A stretch of 64,000 nt of DNA from the NCBI RefSeq assembly GCF_003383615.1, contig NZ_QNUL01000008.1:143825-207824 (forward strand), in the 5' to 3' direction. Positions 61,014 to 64,000 of this stretch are shown piece after piece; the first letter of the stretch is position 1; each line of letters starts with the position of its first letter. Under the pieces are notes generated by a model. The model was not told where the DNA came from. It made no database searches and saw nothing but the letters and a program-made list of their open reading frames with translations. The DNA is from Dyadobacter luteus. Lineage in GTDB: Bacteria > Bacteroidota > Bacteroidia > Cytophagales > Spirosomataceae. A program made the translations under genes and the position numbers.

Positions 61014-61246
61014 TCTGCTAAAAAAAGATAGTCGGAAGTTTAAGTTTTATTCTGTAATTACTCTAAACGAACTCAATTACAACAAAAACACAATTAGTAC
61101 CTAAAAAAGTTTTAAAAACGTTTATTTAGGCTGATAAACGGCAATTTGAATTGTCCTGATAAGCCCAATCTCCCAAACTTGGAAAAATCTAATTTCGGAT
61201 GATAGTTTTTTCGGAAAAACATTCTTTATATACCAAAATAAAAACC

Positions 61247-61254
61247 TACCTTTG
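61247..61254 (+). promoter_or_regulatory. -7 element of the atpA promoter
   Basis: TACCTTTG is an exact TAnnTTTG, 50 bases before the atpA ATG and followed by C-G. A matching TTTG about 19 bases upstream is not seen. The region 61014-61304 has nothing else that I can support. Confidence 0.6.
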
Positions 61255-61304
61255 CGGCTGATTTCAAAATCTTACTACTATACTCTAAATAAGTCAATTA
61301 TACT

Positions 61305-62879
61305 ATGGTATCTGTTAGACCAGATGAAGTTTCAGCCATTCTACGTGAGCAACTTGCAGGCGCTAAATCTGAAGCGGAACTCGAAGAAGTAGGAACCGTC
61401 CTTCAGGTTGGTGATGGCGTTGCCCGCATTTACGGTCTTTCGCAGGTTCAGGCAGGTGAGCTGCTTGCTTTCGAAAACGGCCTTAAAGCACTCGCACTTA
61501 ACCTTGAAGAAGACAATGTCGGTGCCGTATTGCTTGGTGATTACAGCGAAATTAAAGAGGGCGCTACAGTAAAGCGTACTAAAGAAATCGCTTCTGTTAA
61601 AGTTGGTGATGGCATTATCGGTCGTGTTGTAAACACGCTGGCAGAACCAATTGATGGTAATGGCCCGATTCAGGGACAAACTTACGAAATGCCACTAGAG
61701 CGTAAAGCTCCGGGGGTAATTTTCCGTCAGCCTGTAACTGAGCCTCTTCAGACAGGTATCAAATCAATCGATGCCATGATTCCTATCGGACGTGGACAAC
61801 GCGAATTGATCATCGGTGACCGTCAGACTGGTAAAACAGCTGTTGCTATCGATACCATTATCAATCAGAAAGAATATTTTGATAAAGGAGAGCCTGTATT
61901 CTGTATTTATGTAGCCTGCGGTCAGAAAGCTTCTACTATCAAAGGTATTGAAGCTACACTACGTCGCTATGGCGCTATGGATTACACGGTGATCGTTGCC
62001 GCTGGAGCTTCTGATCCTTCTCCAATGCAATTCTACGCACCATTTACAGGAGCTGCTATCGGTGAGTTCTTCCGTGATACAGGTCGTCCTGCTTTGGTTG
62101 TTTATGATGACCTTTCAAAACAAGCTGTTTCTTACCGTGAGGTTTCCCTTCTTCTTCGTCGTCCTCCGGGCCGTGAAGCTTATCCGGGAGACGTATTCTA
62201 TCTTCACAGCCGCCTTTTGGAGCGTGCAGCGAAGGTAATCGCGGATGACAGCATTGCTAAAAATATGAACGATCTTCCTCCATCATTGAAGGATATCGTA
62301 AAAGGAGGTGGTTCTTTGACTGCCCTTCCAATTATCGAAACACAAGCTGGTGACGTTTCTGCTTATATCCCTACTAACGTAATTTCGATTACTGACGGAC
62401 AGATATTCCTTGAATCTAACCTATTCAACTCTGGTATCCGTCCTGCAATTAACGTAGGTATCTCGGTATCACGTGTGGGTGGTAACGCACAGATCAAATC
62501 CATGAAGAAAGTTTCAGGTACGCTGAAACTTGATCAGGCACAGTTCCGTGAACTAGAAGCTTTTGCTAAGTTTGGTTCTGACCTTGATGCTGCTACGAAA
62601 CTTGCCATCGACCGTGGACGCCGTAACCAGGAAATCCTTAAGCAACCTCAGTATGCTCCTGTTCCTGTTGAGCAGCAAGTAGCAACTGTATATGCTTCTA
62701 CAAAAGGTCTTTTGGACAGAGTACCTGTTGAGCGCGTGAAAGAATTCGAAAAAGAATTCCTTACTGTTCTTTCTGTTCAGCATAAAGATGCTTTGGCCGC
62801 TTTGCGCGCAGGTAAACTGGATAACAGCGTTACTGACGTAATCGATAGCGTAGCAAAAGAAATATCAGCTAAATACTAA
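61305..62879 (+). CDS. atpA: ATP synthase F1 subunit alpha
   Basis: A 524-residue F1 alpha subunit. The P loop is GDRQTGKT at 171-178 and the signature [14 protein letters not shown] lies in the C-terminal third. The N-terminal crown ([28 protein letters not shown]) and the arginine-finger region (SVSRVGG, about 380-390) are intact. It forms the catalytic hexamer with beta at the membrane. It has its own promoter and is not preceded by atpH or atpF, so the ATP synthase genes are split in this genome. atpG follows after 87 bases. Confidence 0.97.
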   Translation: MVSVRPDEVSAILREQLAGAKSEAELEEVGTVLQVGDGVARIYGLSQVQAGELLAFENGLKALALNLEEDNVGAVLLGDYSEIKEGATVKRTKEIASVKVGDGIIGRVVNTLAEPIDGNGPIQGQTYEMPLERKAPGVIFRQPVTEPLQTGIKSIDAMIPIGRGQRELIIGDRQTGKTAVAIDTIINQKEYFDKGEPVFCIYVACGQKASTIKGIEATLRRYGAMDYTVIVAAGASDPSPMQFYAPFTGAAIGEFFRDTGRPALVVYDDLSKQAVSYREVSLLLRRPPGREAYPGDVFYLHSRLLERAAKVIADDSIAKNMNDLPPSLKDIVKGGGSLTALPIIETQAGDVSAYIPTNVISITDGQIFLESNLFNSGIRPAINVGISVSRVGGNAQIKSMKKVSGTLKLDQAQFRELEAFAKFGSDLDAATKLAIDRGRRNQEILKQPQYAPVPVEQQVATVYASTKGLLDRVPVERVKEFEKEFLTVLSVQHKDALAALRAGKLDNSVTDVIDSVAKEISAKY

Positions 62880-62966
62880 GCTAATCATCACTCATTATAA
62901 CTGCCGCAGGCAATTTGCAGGCAGCAGTTATAACCGCAACGGCGAACCGTTTTTAATTTCCCAAGA

Positions 62967-63854
62967 ATGGCAAGTTTAAAAGAAGTACGTAACCGGATTG
63001 TATCGGTTAACTCTACCCAGCAAATTACAAAGGCCATGAAAATGGTGGCCGCAGCCAAGTTGCGCCGGGCACAGGAGAATATTCTCCAGATGCGCCCTTA
63101 CGCTCAAAAGCTGGGAGAAATGCTATCCACCGTATCGGCAGGATCAGAAAGCTCTGTGGATAGCCCGCTGAAAGTTGTTCGTTCGATCGAAAAAGTATTG
63201 ATCGTAGTTGTAACATCTGACCGTGGATTGTGCGGAGCATTCAATACCAATGTAGTTAAGGCAACAGTGCAATTGATCGAAGACAAATATGCTGCTCAGG
63301 CTGCAAAAGGAGATGTCGAGATCTTTGCAATAGGTAAAAAAGGTGCAGAATCATTTAGCCGCAGAGGCTTTAAGGTAAACTCTACCTATACAGATTTATT
63401 TACAAGACTTAGTTTTGTTGCCGTTAAAGAAGCTGCGGAGATCATCATGACCGCCTTCTCTGAAGGTCGCTACGATGCTGTAGATCTTGTCTATAACGAA
63501 TTCAAAAATGTAGCTACTCAGATCATTCATACTGACAGATATCTTCCTATTGTCTCGGAGCAACCAACCTCAAAAGTGAAAAAAGCTGAGGTGAATTACA
63601 TCTTCGAACCGACAGAAGAAGAAATTCTTGCTGAATTGATCCCGAAGTCTCTGAAAATTCAGTTGTACAGAGCTGTTCTTGAATCAAATGCTTCAGAACA
63701 AGGTGCACGTATGACTGCAATGGACAAGGCTACTGAAAATGCACAGGAACTTTTAAAAGAGCTGAAACTGGTTTACAACCGTACACGCCAGGCTGCAATT
63801 ACTACCGAGATTTTGGAAATCGTAGGTGGTGCAGAAGCTTTAAAAGCATCATAA
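62967..63854 (+). CDS. atpG: ATP synthase F1 subunit gamma
   Basis: A 295-residue gamma subunit. MASLKEVRNRIVSVNSTQQITKAMKMVAAAKLRRAQ is the N-terminal coiled-coil of the rotor and ESNASEQGARMTAMDKATENAQELL...YNRTRQAAITTEILEIVGGAEAL the C-terminal one. VTSDRGLCGAFNTNVVK is the family signature of the central domain. It rotates in the alpha-beta ring and couples to Fo. The module atpA-atpG ends at the terminator at 63880-63910; atpD/atpC are not adjacent. Confidence 0.96.
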   Translation: MASLKEVRNRIVSVNSTQQITKAMKMVAAAKLRRAQENILQMRPYAQKLGEMLSTVSAGSESSVDSPLKVVRSIEKVLIVVVTSDRGLCGAFNTNVVKATVQLIEDKYAAQAAKGDVEIFAIGKKGAESFSRRGFKVNSTYTDLFTRLSFVAVKEAAEIIMTAFSEGRYDAVDLVYNEFKNVATQIIHTDRYLPIVSEQPTSKVKKAEVNYIFEPTEEEILAELIPKSLKIQLYRAVLESNASEQGARMTAMDKATENAQELLKELKLVYNRTRQAAITTEILEIVGGAEALKAS

Positions 63855-63879
63855 AGAGAAATATAGTTATCGAACTGGA

Positions 63880-63910
63880 AACGAGCGGATCAATTGATCC
63901 GCTCGTTTTT
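63880..63910 (+). terminator. strong intrinsic terminator after atpG
   Basis: A perfect 28-base palindrome (63880-63907), with arms AACGAGCGGATCAA and TTGATCCGCTCGTT, is followed by T residues. The remaining 63911-64000 is AT-rich and holds no gene that I can support. Confidence 0.92.
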
Positions 63911-64000
63911 TATTATCTTTAAATACTAGTGATGCGTTAACTTTTAAAAAATTCTTATAACACGTTGTAAATAAATTAATTATGAACGTTCTTTGATTTT

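Noticed and set aside
1..64000. CRISPR array, tRNA or rRNA genes, insertion sequences, prophage
   Set aside because: I looked for regularly spaced repeats, cloverleaf-like segments, transposase or integrase motifs and found none; this was by eye, so a tRNA scan would be the decisive check.

Overview
The window is chromosomal DNA from a Bacteroidota bacterium, most likely of the order Cytophagales (a Spirosomaceae/Dyadobacter-like genome is my inference). The basis is moderate-to-low GC, promoters of the TAnnTTTG type, a TonB-dependent receptor with HmuY lipoproteins, PorT-like/OMP_b-brl barrels, a SerB-SerA fusion, DUF4230, DUF6934 and YceI families, and IleRS with a GIHH signature. There is no rRNA, tRNA, prophage, IS element or CRISPR array that I can see. 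The content is mainly ordinary core and accessory genes, but several loci are unusual.

Layout. 1-7.3 kb: a truncated four-helix-bundle gene, a phosphoserine phosphatase/PGDH fusion, a YheT-type hydrolase, a cold shock gene with clear promoter and terminator, RDD and DUF2752 membrane proteins, a DbpA-type helicase with a probably leaderless mRNA, and an orphan GroES. 7.4-14.0 kb: a five-gene minus-strand cluster of two GtrB-like glycosyltransferases, two large polytopic membrane proteins and an MBOAT acyltransferase, with its own promoter; it looks like a cell-surface glycan or lipid modification locus. 14.0-19.5 kb: LptF/G, a MntR-like regulator divergent from an Nramp transporter with a DtxR-type box between them, and Kup potassium uptake. 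19.5-26.4 kb: a minus-strand run of BASS transporter, DUF4230, glutamine-synthetase-like ligase, SDR, aldehyde dehydrogenase, class I amidotransferase and PyrR-like protein. Together the four enzymes make a plausible gamma-glutamylation route for breaking down an amine or amino alcohol. Each of the three internal gaps of that enzyme run holds a different word-like repeat.

26.5-41.8 kb: GH16 glucanase, PepSY reductase-like protein, IleRS, a DUF6934 plus small basic protein pair, an HSD10-like SDR, a DeoR regulator divergent from a deoxyribonucleotidase around a perfect 16-bp palindrome, an OMP, UvrB, a JmjC-like cupin, DUF1003, a small companion and YceI. 41.9-46.3 kb: a haem-uptake locus (TonB receptor plus two HmuY proteins) whose promoter region carries the same TTAGTCTAAAT core as the mntR/mntH box. 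46.3-51.2 kb: a GNAT-SRPBCC fusion, bestrophin, a USP-like protein and a two-component pair. 51.5-58 kb: a secreted unknown and a tripartite RND efflux pump. 58-64 kb: Prc protease and FKBP isomerase in one minus-strand unit, then atpA-atpG as a separate module closed by a strong terminator.

The main cross-cutting observations are the repeats that reach into coding ends (ileS and uvrB 5' ends, ALDH 3' end), the shared metal-type operator, and the possible amine-degradation operon. Starts were moved downstream from the longest open frame wherever family conservation, a repeat or a terminator argued for it; each such case is stated.
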